DNA of 64,000 bases, taken from Lactarius indigo (taxonomy: Eukaryota; Basidiomycota; Agaricomycetes; Russulales; Russulaceae). The position numbers and the translations under genes are program-made. The notes below the pieces were generated by a model that worked only from the letters and a program-made list of their open reading frames with translations, did not search any database and was not told the origin of the DNA. Shown in pieces: positions 11,455 to 23,683 of this stretch. Within the stretch, counting starts at the first letter, position 1; each line of letters starts with the position of its first letter. The stretch is taken from contig JAFKAC010000002.1 of the NCBI GenBank assembly GCA_025766275.1, positions 3,162,001 through 3,226,000 on the forward strand, written 5' to 3'.

Positions 11455-12190
11455 GTTTTACAAAGAAGCTTTAGAGGCCTCTGTGATACACATTTTGTTG
11501 TACAGCACAGAAAGTGGATATCAGTACAGATACTGTATAGTTTGCTAAAGAAGCTTTGGAGGTCCTCTTGACAGATACTTCTGAAAGGCTATCACTAAAG
11601 ACCTTATTTTGCTGCAAAGCACAGAAGGTGAACATCAGCCTAGATACTGTATGCTTTTCCAAAAGAGCTTTGAAGGTCCTCACAACAGGTATTTCTCACA
11701 GCTTTTGTTATCTGCAGAGCACAGAAGGTAAACACCAGTTCAGATACTGTATATCTTGCCAAAGAAGCTTTGGAGGTCTTTGCAACAGGTATTTCTCACA
11801 GGCTGCCAATACAGACCTTATTTTTCCATAGAGAACAGAAGGTGAACACCAGTCCAGACACTGTATATCTTGTCAAAGAAGCTTTGGAGATCCTCACAAC
11901 AGGTATTTCTCACAAGGTGCCAATACTTTTCTATAGAGCACAGAAGGTGAACACCAGTTCAGATGCTGCATATCTTGCTAAAGAAGCTTTTGGAGGTCCT
12001 CTTGACAGGTATTTCTCATAGGCTGCCAATATAGGCCTTATTTTTCTATAGAGCACAGAAGGTGAACACTAGTCTAGATACTATATGTTTTGCCAAAGAA
12101 GCTTTGAAAGTCCTCTTGACAGGTGTTTCTCACCAGCCACCAATATAGACCTTATTTTTCTATAGAACACAAAAGGTGGACACCAGTCCA
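11455..12190. repeat. Tandem array, seven units of about 86-115 bp
   Basis: The landmark aaagaagctttggaggtc recurs near 11463, 11549, 11658, 11761, 11876, 11980 and 12094. Each unit also carries cagaaggtgaacaccagt and a caggtatttctcaca motif. Units differ by point changes and small indels, so the array is old. Short reading frames across it are repeat artefacts. Confidence 0.85.
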
Positions 12191-12199
12191 GAATACATA

Positions 12200-12890
12200 A
12201 GAGGGCAAACACTGAGCAGAAGAGGTGGTGCATGTAAGCCTGAAACCTAAAGACACTATAGGAAGCTAGTCCCTGATAGCCAGCATTAAGCAATATGGAA
12301 TCACAATGACAAGTGCTATGATCATATAGCATTCTCACATGGAAATTTCTTCCTCCCCCACTTTAGTATAGTACTTCCTCTTCACTCTACTCCTCTCTTC
12401 CCTTTTTTCTCCTTTCTAAATATGTAGCAGTCCTTTGGTATGAACTAGGCACTCTAGTTACAACTCTGTAATCAAGTAGTTATCCTAGCAAAGATGAGAG
12501 TCATACTTGTCTTTGCTGAATACCATCTAGCTTACCTTGTAAATTCTAGACCTTGATTTGTTTCTCTGTGTAGATCGTCATCCCACTAGACCTGCTAATA
12601 TGGCTAGCATCTGAGCATCATCTCTACCAACAATACTACATATTGGCTGCTTCTGGCACTCCATATTCATCTTAAGGCCTACAGAGGTGAGACAACAATT
12701 GTGACTCCACTCATTTTGCTGCCCCTACCAAGGCCCCTACCAATAGTGGGCAGCTGGTAGCATGAGCTGTTGCCACCACCAGTTGGCACACAGGGCCTCA
12801 ACCTGATCCACCATAAGGGCCTGCAGATGTGAGACAAAGGTGCTGGTTTGTGAGAATCTAGAGAAACTACTTTGACACTATCTTCCTCTG
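12200..12890. other. No recognised gene
   Basis: Unique-looking sequence between two tandem arrays. I see no coding motif or terminal repeat in it. Confidence 0.5.
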
Positions 12891-12891
12891 C

Positions 12892-13135
12892 ACTATGGGG
12901 AAGGGGCACATGCGTACAGGTGTGGGGGAGATGAGGAACAGGCAGGGGTGTATATGTGTGGGGGAGTTGGGTAAGGGGGACATGTATATGGGAGTAGAGG
13001 AGATGAAGGGGGACATGTGTACAGGTGTTGGGGAGATGAGGAAGGGGTACATATGTATAGGTGTGGGGGAGATGGGGAAGGGGCATGAGTGTATCAATGT
13101 GGGGGAGATGAGCAAGGGGGATGTGTGCCACTGAC
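12892..13135. repeat. Minisatellite, about six units of about 39 bp
   Basis: G-rich units like gtgggggagatgaggaaggg followed by a pyrimidine-poor spacer with acatgtgta. Translated, they give a repeated VGEM-KG pattern, which is a product of the repeat and not a protein family I know. Confidence 0.75.
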
Positions 13136-13628
13136 TTGGTGCATGTTATGCAGACTCCTGACATCACATTGTTCTTAATACATACAAAAGTCTCCCTGGT
13201 GTTCTCTTGAGAAACACAATACCATTGTGCTTCAACACTTTATCTCTCCTATGGTTCAAACATTTATAGCCAAGAAGCCTGTTATTGTAGACATTTTTCA
13301 ACCTCTTTATGTATGAAGCACAAGTATAAGACATCTATCTGACTACTTTACTCCTCTTCTTGTTCTTCAATACCATGCTCCTCAGAACTAAGCATATCTA
13401 ATCCTGGGTGCTTTCTCAAGATATGAACCTTTGACTCCCATGCCCAAACTCCAACCAGTGTAACAAGACTAGATGTTCTCAACACCATGCAGTCATTTGA
13501 CCACTCTCCACACCATCTTCCTAGCACATTCCTTATCTCTTCTAGCCCATAATAGACCATCAGACTGTAGTTATAGTCTAGCAAAAGTAAAATGCCAATG
13601 CCTCTCCAAAGATAAGCCCCTCCTCTCC
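13136..13628. other. No recognised gene
   Basis: Sequence 3' of the Tnp2 gene below. It may belong to the same transposon, but I could not find CACTA/TAGTG ends with a 3-bp duplication. Confidence 0.4.
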
Positions 13629-16442
13629 TTAAGCCTCAAAATATCTAGATGACCTTGTGGCTTGACCTCCCTTCTCAGAGATTCTGCTCCTCAAAGTGAC
13701 ATCTCCTGGCATATTGCACTTTCCCCATCTCTGAATTATGAGGTCCATATCCAGAGTGACTTCAAGAAAATCACAAATTGCAGCAAGGTGGTTATAATGT
13801 TCTGAGGGATTTTCTATCTCAGTCCTTTTGATTGGCAGTGACTGAAACAGGTGTTCCTTCTTCCTCCCTTCTTTAGGGGGAATGGCCAGGGATGGGTGCT
13901 GCAAAGTCAACACCTTGGTGCTTGCCCTTTCATATAGAATTGTGGCTATATTAGCAAAGGGTGCCTTCTTGGACCTGACTTTATGGCCAATTTCTCCAAT
14001 GGCCCTCTCCACTGTAGCTTGAGAGCCAAATCTGATTGAGCCATTCCATGAGATATGGTGTGGGACATGAATTAATTGCCAGATGCACAGCCTGCATCTT
14101 GAGACCTTGACTGGGTCATCCTCAACATAATGCCTCTCAAATTCCTGGAGGAAGGACTTGATTAGACTGTGTAAGGATGCTAAGTCCTCATCAGACTTTG
14201 GTGAATGAGACATTGCAGCTTCAACAATGTCTGCAAACTGGCCAAAGTTCTTGAGGACATCCTTGTCAAAGCCTAGCTCCCATGCCATTGGTATAATATA
14301 CCAGTGAAGGAGGGCCATCCATTCATAGACTTTGTACTGGCTATGGTGCTTTTTGTATGGGTCCCTGATTGGCCCACAGAAAGATGAAGGGAGGGTCTTC
14401 ACTGCCTTTTTAACCTCTGTACCAAGTTTTGAGGCCATGCCTGCATCCACATGTATCTTCTCATCAATGGAGCTGTGGGTCACCCACAAGTCCCAGATGT
14501 GTACCATGCAGTTTTCATAGAATAAATAGAAGGGGTCCAATGGGAAGAATGATGGATGGGAAAATGTAGGACTGGCTGCACATATTGTAAGGCGTGAGAT
14601 TCCTGTCTCCTTGACAGTCCTTTGAAGCTCTGCTTGGGTTTTTGCAGCCTTTCAATAGTCTGCCAATATTGTCTTTGGCCTCTCATAGGCAAGTTATCCA
14701 GGTCAACAATATGGTGACCAGGATTATATCTTTCCTTTTGAGGTGGAGAGATTGGATAGTACTGGGCTCTAGCACCTCTGTCCTTGGCAGGGTGAGCACC
14801 TTGTACCAAACTGAAGTGATCACCATAAAGGGCTGAATGTCCTGCCATCCCACTCAACTTGGCAGATCCAAGCATGTCTCCTTTTACACCACAGAGATAT
14901 GCTCTCAGAACAAAGTAGGATGAGTCAATAGCATCCCATGTCCACATCCCCACACTTGCCATTGCCATCTCTTCAAAAAGGGGATATATGAAGGACTCAA
15001 TGTTCCCAGGTGCTGATGGGCCTGGGATGGCAAGTGGGACAATGAGATTGCTTGCTCTGTAGCACATCTCTGGTGGGAGATTGAGCAACACAACAATTAG
15101 GAGCCACATATTGGACTGCTTTTTCATGGTGAGCTGAGCACCATCTGTAGAGATTGATAGGGCAGTGTCTCTTTCATCATGGAATAGCCTCAATTTGGTG
15201 TAGTGGTGAATATGGTTGTCAGAGTTGGCAAACTCTGACCTCTTCACACCAGCACCCCTTGCAAGCACATCTAGTGTCCTCTTCAAGCATTCATCTCTAT
15301 GGCACATCTCATGGGATGTCTCTGCATTGGCATAGTATGCCTGAATGATGGGAGTGATGGGCATATAGAGCATGGTTGCCCTTGACTTTGGTCTGGCTGT
15401 AGGACTCTGCTGTGGTTTGTAGCACTGTTCATCACAGTCTTTGTATGAGCAGGTGGATTGAGAATGAGAGTCTCCAGTATATGCCATGCAAATTTTAGGG
15501 CACATGTCAATAAATGAGGGGTGTAGGCCAGTGGGGTCTTCAGCTAGCTTTCTGACCCTATAAAGGCTGAGGATTTCCTCCTTTGTGGCCTCTCCAAGTA
15601 CCTGTGCATGGGCATTGTATGCTTTAACAGTGCCATTGGACTCTATCCATGCAAGGTAGTGCTGGAGGGATAAGGTCTGTGCCCTGGATAGTGTCTGTTG
15701 CCATGGGGCATGGATAGGAGGAGGGGGGAGTGTATATTCCTTCAACAGCTGTTTCTGAAGCTTCACAACAATTTCTGGCAAATTCCCACCACCACTACCA
15801 CCAGAGGGCCCATATGAGGACTTGTAAGGGGCAAAGTCCTCATCAGAGGCTAAAAAACTATCATCATCCTCCAGTGAGTCCAGTTGACTAGAACTAGAGC
15901 CAGATTCAGAGCCAGGGTCTGGAGCAACATCCAAGGTCTCCTCTGGAATCCTGAAGATGACAGAGCTGTCATCCTCATGCTCCTGGTCTGATATATTGTC
16001 CAACTCCTGTATATCCATAGAGCCCTCCTCCTGCAAGGAAAATGGGGTGTCTATGCTGGCATTAGGACAAAGATATCATAAGTTCACAGTAAATTACTTA
16101 CAATCATCATTGACCATCCTCCCCTCTGGAAATGGGGGTGAACTAGTAGGGGCAATAGCTAGATCTAAGTAGATCAGTATTAATTGGGAGCATAAAAAAT
16201 AAGTGCTCACCATCTGAATAAAGAGATCCAAGTTGCCTGGATAACTGTGACTCCTCAACCAGGCTGCCAAGCAGCTCTGAAAGCTGGTGTTGACAGCTCT
16301 GGACAAAGTTCACAGTGTCCTGAGGTGCACCAGAAGCTATCAGATTATATAGATGCTTTAGGTTTTCCTTGGAGTGAATCCTGATAGTCCTCTTGGAAAG
16401 CTCCTTATTTGAGGTGCACTGGTGCACTTGAAGCATGGGCAA
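13629..16442 (-). pseudogene. Tnp2-type (CACTA/EnSpm) transposase, three exons, one frameshift
   Basis: Exon 1 is about 16442-16211 (donor gtgagc), exon 2 is 16164-16102 (acceptor acttag, donor gtaagt) and exon 3 is 16030-13629 (acceptor ttgcag). Exon 3 begins with an acidic stretch, then cysteine pairs (CPKICM, CSYKDCDEQC), then the Tnp2 core: ISTDGAQL, LLNLPPEMCYRASNLIVPL, PGPSAPGNIESFIYPL. The second half has the mushroom Tnp2 block DPFYLFYENCMVHIWDLW, LPSSFCGPIRDPY and ATVERAIGEIGHKVRSKKAP. The product would cut and move its CACTA element. One break is visible: the frame shifts at the run of five T at 14639-14643, after which the conserved reading is one base off. Otherwise it is well preserved. 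Terminal repeats were not found. Confidence 0.8.
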
Positions 16443-16779
16443 ATATATTTAACTATTGGTCCCATTGTTGTTGTGGGAAGGCATATATACAGGCCTGGTA
16501 GCACAAAGACTATCTGCTGATGGACTACAGATAACAAGTTGTGAGTTTCAAGTCTTTGAAGCCCTGGGCTGGCTATGCTGCAATTTGTCAGGGGCCAACA
16601 GGAGCAAGTGAACATATTGACTTACGTTTATATTGACTTACGTTTTTTTTTTTTCCCTCGCTTGTTCATTTGGTCATTTGTCCTCTCCACCTTCCGTGTT
16701 CCTTCCTTCCCCATTCCCTCTTTCCTCTTCCTCTCATTCCCATCTTCTTCCATCTTCCCTTCCCATCTATTTGTCTTGC
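16443..16779. other. Intergenic, pyrimidine-rich promoter-like tract
   Basis: A duplicated atattgacttacgttt and a T-run (16618-16655) are followed by about 120 bases of C/T-rich plus strand up to the ATG at 16780. CT-rich leaders are common before fungal genes; no TATA box is evident. Confidence 0.35.
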
Positions 16780-18667
16780 ATGTCGACTATTCTGGATGAT
16801 CTTGATGAGCCTCTTTTAGACTTTGATGAGATGGACCAGGAGGACTTGTTGGCAACTCAGTCTCGCCCCCCTGAGCGTGATGTTTTCTGCAACTGCAAGT
16901 ACCCAGTTGTCTGCTGCAGCACCTCTCTCTCTTTTCTCTCAGGTTTCTCAACCTTCTGGCCTCCCCATCAACATCATCACCTGCCTGACTCATGACAAAC
17001 TCATGCACAACCTGGAGTTCATGAAATACATCAATATGGTTGGCCACCTTCAAGAACTTCTCAGCCTGCGACAAAGTACTTCGTCAGCGAATCATGAGTT
17101 GCATTTTGTCTTTTTTTTCTATTTTTTTACTCATCCTTTCCTCATCCTTCTCTAACTACAGTTGCCAGTTCATTCACTTTGTCCCTGTGCCCAATGGCAA
17201 CAAGCTGTAAGTGCTTTTTTTTTTTTATCATCATAATCGTACAACTAATCTTTTTTTTACATTGTCAGCTCCAGCCATTAGCTTGGCCACTTCGTCTTTG
17301 CATCCAAGTGAGTCAGCCTTGCAAGTTGCCTCCAGTGCTCCACTGCCATGGCTCCCTTTACCTTCCCCTCATCCATCAACCTGCCTGGATTGCTACCTGC
17401 ACTCTGTCATCTGGATGTGGGATGATTGCATGAATGATCCTGGTGTCAGTGTTTCTGCTGGCAATATGTCCTGACCCCCCATGCGACACATGGTTCAACA
17501 TGAGGATGGGAGGATGCTCTCAGACGGGGAGTGGAAAATGATCCACCAAACCACGCTGACTGTTGTCCACACCCACCTGGAGCCACTGAGGCATGATCCC
17601 CGCACCATTGCTGACAAGATGCGCAAGAAAGGGTTCCTCAAGCACAACTTTTCTGGCGAGTGGGCTCAAGCCATTGAAGCACTTGAACGTTTGGCTCCCC
17701 TCCTCTCACTGTGCAGCACCAACTGGAAGGCTGATATAGTCCTCGGGTCAGTGATGGATTGCCCTTTGGACTGCTCACATTCTGTACCTCCTTCCTGTCC
17801 ATTGACTCCTAGCATTGTGGGATCTTCCTGCATCCCTCCTTCCAGCCATGTCAGTACTTCTTCCCACGCCTTGCCTTCCCCCTCTCCCACTTCACACTCT
17901 CCTGCTTCTTCCAGTGTTGCCCCTTCCCGCCTTTCACAGCTGTCCCCTCGTTGTGCCTCTTTCAAGTCCCCCCATCCTTGTCCCCATGTAACTTCCATAT
18001 GGCCACCCTCAGAGCCAGAGTCATCGAGCAAGGCTGGCCCCAAGGCTAAGTGTAGGCATGATCTCAGCCCTCCACAGTGAACTGGGAAATGCTCAAAATC
18101 CAACAAGGGTACCAGTGGGACGTTAGTAGGTCCCAATACAGGTGAGCAAGAATATTTGCATATACAGCCTGACCTACTGACCTAATTACTTTGTAGGTCA
18201 CCAACCTCCTTCCCCTCGCCTGGCTTTTATGTCTCTCATTTGACCTGGTGCAGCCTCCCAGCCAGTGAGTACTGTTCCTTCTCACAGTTACCATGTGCCA
18301 CCCCTTTCCAGACCTCAACTCCTGAACCTCCCTCCCCCAAATTGTCACATTCCAACACCACATCACGTGCCAAGGCCCCGTCGACACGGGCAGCCAAAGC
18401 CAAGGACACCCATTCCGCAACAATGGACAATGACGTGGCTACTCAGTCACAACTCAAGTCGCATTCGGTGAGCCCTGCTGAGGACAACCCCAGGCACAAG
18501 AGCCCAAGATGGGGCACCCAGGATCCGGGTGGAAAGGTGACTTCATTGTCTGAGGTATGTCTTCCCTTGCTGCCACATATCACTGATGATTCATTTATTT
18601 TAGGGCTTGGCTGACGATGACAAGTCTGACTCACACCTCCAAGACCTTCAGCATGACAAGCTCATGC
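16780..18667 (+). pseudogene. Unrecognised multi-exon gene, probably decayed
   Basis: The ATG at 16780 opens an acidic N-terminus (MSTILDDLDEPLLDFDEMDQ). Further exon-like stretches are 16920-17090 (LPINIITCLTHDKLMHNLEF), a short exon ending at a gtaagt donor near 17207, and 17270-18080. The last contains CLDCYLHSVIWMWDDCMND, then an in-frame TGA at 17472-17474, then RHMVQHEDGRMLSDGEWKMI and KADIVLG. A Ser/Pro-rich tail follows with more introns to about 18667. I do not recognise the family. The even codon pattern, introns and acid/proline-rich ends suggest a nuclear protein, but this is inference. The final codon is a TGA made by the border with the LTR-C fragment. Confidence 0.5.
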
Positions 18668-18905
18668 TGTGATGACTCACTGTCACTCGACAGGGGGTCA
18701 CGACGTAGGCAGAGACTGGGGGCTGAGGAGGGTGTGGAGAACGACAAGGGAAGACAGAAGAACACAAGGTACACTCTTGGCTCAAAGAGGAGTAGTGGTG
18801 TGCAAAGAGCGGGGCACTTGAAGGAGCTGAGAGGCAAGAGGGAGGATGTCACAAGTGGACAGTCTGAGGGACTGTCCGTAGAATTGCACCAGCTTATATA
18901 CTACA
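18668..18905. mobile_element. LTR-C fragment
   Basis: Matches 30898-31137, one end of the 666-bp LTR-C solo LTR, with about 90% identity by eye. It starts at tgtgatgactcac, the LTR end, and stops at ttatatactaca. The rest of the LTR is absent and there is no matching flank duplication. The stop of the gene upstream lies at its first bases. Confidence 0.7.
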
Positions 18906-21089
18906 CACTGTGGGCATTTTGGGATGTTACATTGATTTTTATGTTAATTTTATGAGGAAGATAATTGAAAAAAAATCTAAAGTGTCATTGCATAAGACAG
19001 CATGAGCTTATTTACAATGTACTTCACAATGAAAAACAGGTATTGGTCCTGGATATTTTGTAATTAAATTCACAATGTAATTACCTATAATGTTAGCATG
19101 TGATCAACTTGTTCATTGGCAATGATTTTGGGTCATTCATCTTGATGATACTGCAGAATATAATTTGAATGTAATCCATATAATTCCTCACATTTCATCA
19201 AGGGGATATCCAGTGCATCATCTGACATCGGAATGTTGCAAGTCAATGACTCAAGACATCCAGACTTGTGACATCAAAATCTCAACTCACAACTCACAAC
19301 ATTCGCCTGACATCAGAACATCACAAGGCATTTCAACAGGTCAGGATACAGGCTGACACAATTTCGGTGGGTTTTTGAACCCATTGCGGGTTTGTAGGAC
19401 TGTAGTTACATATTATATTAAAGGTGCTACTGATACTTACTAGCCATGCCCATCGTTGTCCTCACCGTTGTCAGTGCATAGTTGTCCAAGTCATAATCGC
19501 TGTCACTGTAGTGGCCTAGTTGTTGTCATCATTTGTAGCTTGCATTGGGGCAGAACTCACATTGGTGTTGCAGTGGGATTTTTGCGTGGTGTTGTGGGGG
19601 CTTGCATGCCATGTTGGGATGGCGTTGTGAGGATGATGTTGTGATGGGTCTTGTGGCAAAGCCTAGGGTGGAGGTGCCAACTATGAGCTTGCATGCAATG
19701 AGGAGGAAGTAGGTGGTGACTTGAGGGGTGTGACACTGTACGGAGCTGAGTCCATGTGATTCTGAAGCGGAGCGGATTCTGCAGCGGTGAGACAGGAGGA
19801 AGAGAAGCGTCAAGGACCAAGGGGAGTTGACCCAAGAACGCGCAAGAGTGAGGCGAGATGAGATGAGACTATGACTTGTGGGCTTGGTCCTTCGAGTGCC
19901 CGCGGTAGGGCCTGACTTCCAGGATAAGCACACAGAGTGATGGGGGAAACTAAGGCGACCGAGCACTGGCCCATTCAGCAGGGAGATGTGGTTTAAATAC
20001 AGGCGAACCCGTAGCTACCACAGAAAGGGTAAGGTAAGAAGGTAAGTTATGAAAAAAAGAGAGTAAGTGGGATTGGTGGGAACTGAGTTGAGACGTGGAA
20101 TCAAGGCATAGGGCACAAGTGGCCGAGACAAAGACAAAGGTGTTCGATATGAAGGTAAGGAACGTGAACAAAGGCCAGGGTTGTAGCTGACGACAGTGCA
20201 CGCACGGAGATAAAAGTGCAGTGTGGCCGGGCATCCTATGGGCAAAGTAAGTTGACATGTGAAAGAAAAATGATGACACAATGAAAGAGTGGATGATACG
20301 ATGAGGTTGGACAACCCTACAAACAAAGGCTAAGTGCCAGGTTGCGGGGAATCGGTGTTGTCGTTGTCTATCTGCATGGTTGCAAGGGAGGGGCCAAAGG
20401 AGTGACGGGAGAGAGAGAGAGAGAGAGGACGTAGAACAATGGGATCATGTTTATAAAAGTCCGGTGTTGGGACGTTGGAACATTGATTGCAGGCACTAAA
20501 CTTGAAATTGAAGTCAGAACAATAGCGGGTCGACAACTGTATCACTAACGCTCAAGTTACAACAGCGTGATATCAACACTGTGTTTAGATCACGGCACGT
20601 TCTGTTAATTTGAGGACTGACCTGTGAATTGGAAGATGACCCAATTACCATTAGTTAGATCTTGGCCAATCTGGGTCACCTCAGTCAGGTGAGGCATGTC
20701 ACTGAGGTAGCAAATATCATTTCGGTGGGTGGTCGACCTCATGTGCAAGTATATTGCGTCTCGTGTGCATAAGATCAAGGCTTCAATACATCAGCTTAGA
20801 CAAAACATAAGAGAAAAGGAGGTGCACTGACAAAGGCCTAGCTAGGCGCATCCTACCATACTTGACTCGCAACACCGCAGGTACAGGTGTCAAGATGGTC
20901 TTCAACCTTTCAAGCTTATGGGTTACTGGTTGAAGCACAGAAATGTAAGTATGGCATACAAGAAGGTCATATGTTGAGGTGAGGCATTGATCATTGGCAA
21001 GGGCAGAAAATAAACACATTACACTTTGGGATGAATATCCAATCTGCTAATATGAAAGTGGTCTTGAAATAATCGACCTGACTGGTTTC
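18906..21089. other. No recognised gene
   Basis: Mixed low-complexity sequence, including a GA microsatellite at 20411-20428. The longest frames (minus strand, 19529-20326) are Ser/Leu/Pro-rich and overlap in two frames, which argues against coding. No transposon motif was seen. Confidence 0.5.
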
Positions 21090-22935
21090 CCTCGTGCTGC
21101 TCCAATTCCTGGTGACACCCACGTTAGGATCAGGAATATTAGAGAAAAATATTCAACACACATTCATGATCAGCAGGCTGCTCACTCATGGTAGTAGACC
21201 GAGACAAGTGATGGCTTACAACCCCCCCCTGCCCAGCTTCCCTCTTTCCCAGTCCTGCATCCCAGTGGTGACCGACCCAAAGCCCCCCTTCAGAGAAGGC
21301 GAGTATTCACATTTGCCTACCCAAGGGCAGCAGAACCAGCTGTGATGGCATTGGCCAAGCAACCACTCACCAGCGTCAGTGGTTTCCCAACGCAGCTTGC
21401 CACCGCAGAACCTCCAGGACGCAGAAGGTCGCTTGTGAAAGGTACCCTGAAGTTGAACCCATGTCCGCACTCACTGGAGTAAGTGGAGCACTTGGGTAAG
21501 GGGTCCAACACATAAGGGCACAGGCCAGCGCAGGACGCACCGAGTAGGATATACCAACAAGAGAGGGGTGGCAGGACCAACAAAGACAGTCATTTCTTCC
21601 CCTTAGGTTGGACCTCTTCAATGCAGAAGCATGTGAGTCTGCCTTAACATTTGAGGCGACGTCGACAAAAAGTCAGCCATCCCTTCAAATGTGCCTTCCT
21701 CCCGACAGTCACGAATCCATCACCTGAATCAGAGAGCTTAAGCGGGATTGTAGGCCCGCTGCCCCTACTTGACACCCTGTCGGCACTCCCCTTACCTGCC
21801 TGCTCGTATGGACAGCTCCACCGGCTGCAGGAGGATTTGGGTCTCCCACCGGCACTAGGCAAATGATGGAGGCCACATGAGGGTTGCCCTTGCAGGCAGT
21901 TGAGGGACCAATGCGTTCTAACCCAGCTACAGGCTTCATGGGGCCTTCCCCGGCTGAACAAGAGGCCCACGTAGTGGGGGCACATCTCCGCCGGGGGCTT
22001 TGGGTCTAGCAATGGTGCTTGGCGGGTGCGAGGTACAAGACACATAACTTCCCTTCTTTGAAGTGGCAGTAAGTGATGTGCGGTGCGGTGCACCTTGTCC
22101 AAATCTGTTGACAATGTGACTTTGTCTTCAGGCAGGCGCACCAGCTCCGCATCAGTCAAGCAAGCAAAAAAACAACTCACTGCAACCAACGCCATTCAGC
22201 ATCAGCAACAAGCCCAGGTTGGTCACTAGACTGTCCTCCCATCCCCTGCACAACTTCAGCACTACTCGCACCCGTAACCCTGTAAGGGACAAAGGGCCCA
22301 CATAGCAGGAGTGCACTTGCCTGGGGGACTCTAGGCCAGTGACGATGCTCTGCGGAGGTAAGTAGCAATGCGACCAGGGATTGTGTATCACCGCAGTGTT
22401 CATAGAACATTGAGAAGGTTGTATTTCACTGTAAGAGGTGCAATTGAGCCTTTAAGGTCAGACAAATGATGAGTGTCACCTAAGAACTCTCACCACGTCA
22501 ATCAGATGGTGCATCAAAAAAAATTTGAAGGTTGCGAATGCCAGGTGGGAATGGGGGGGCAACGAACACATCCACCGCAAACAACCAGATGGCACATCAA
22601 GGCTGCTCGCGAAGGCCAGCATATGGATGGAGGGGACGACAGAGAATCGAGTGACCGCGCCTTGAACAGCTTGAAGAACACCAACACGAGATGGGAAAAG
22701 AGCAATAAACACTCCCACCAAGGCAACCAGATGGCATGTCAAGGTTTCCCGTGAAGGGTGACGTGCGGATAGAGGGGACGACAGAGGACAGAGAACCGAT
22801 CGACCACGCCGGGGGGGCAACGAACATTCCCACTGAGGCAACCAGACGGCACGTTGAGGTTGCTCATGAAGGGTGGCGTGCAGGAACGGTGAGAAAAACA
22901 TGAACAGTGAAGAGGAGGGGAAATGGTGCAGATCG
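21090..22935 (-). repeat. Interspersed repeat R1, copy 1
   Basis: R1 is a repeat of about 2 kb found five times here: 21090 (-), 29665 (-), 38600 (+), 47440 (+), 56300 (+). Its 5' part holds tandem units of about 143 bp (here 22540-22900). The middle is GC-rich and open in several frames; the 3' part contains an intron-like segment from gtaagg to gattcag. I see no transposase or reverse transcriptase, no clear terminal repeats and no duplication. The type is unknown; a captured gene fragment or non-autonomous element is possible. Ends are approximate. Confidence 0.7.
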
Positions 22936-23683
22936 GGAATCGGAGCTGAGTGGGCAGCTTGTTGTCATGCGTTATATTATTGACTGTTTGGCTATCTGCA
23001 CGTGCAACATTTATCAGGTGGTCGATCTCACCATTCTCAAATTCAAGTTTCTCCATTTCGACAGTTGCTCTCTGTTTTGATATCATCCTGATAGCATGAA
23101 CTTAATGCCTGAGGACTGAGGACTATTGTAGAGAGTAGTGAGTATACAGAAGGGGGTGAAGCGGCCAAGTTGTTGTGCGAGGACTCATGTACTACTAACT
23201 TACAGTAGTCTGAGAAATTCATAATATTATTCTGACTCATATGTATCAGCTCTCAAGAACAAGAAACAGACCTGCCCTACCTTCCCTGATCAGGCAAAGA
23301 ATGCACCAACTTATCTAAGAATGTTATTCAGTTGGGAATATTTCTCACACCCATCATCACCTAAGATTGAATTCACAATTACAATGAACAACACTTTCAC
23401 ACCAAGGGAGAGCGGCACTACCAATACAAGTCCCAAAAAACTGTAAAACAATCATTATATGAAGGTGGAACACAACCAGACCTCGTGTCGTCACGCACTT
23501 TCATACATCATACCAGTGTGGAATATACATGTTGGATCAGGAAGGATTGCACTGCACACAAGTCTAGAAACTGAGTGCGCATGCACAACGAAGAAATGAT
23601 AAACCAAGACTTACCACACGACACTGTTTCTGTGTCACAAACCCATCAAACCCATCATTGCTGTGCTTTCCAGCACTCATCCC

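Noticed and set aside
11220..13134. Long frames on both strands in GT-rich arrays as repeat proteins
   Set aside because: They follow from minisatellite composition, are open on both strands and have no start or family support.
21644..22195. A 183-residue protein in R1
   Set aside because: All frames are open in this GC-rich part, copies differ by frame-disrupting changes, and an intron-like segment crosses the frame.
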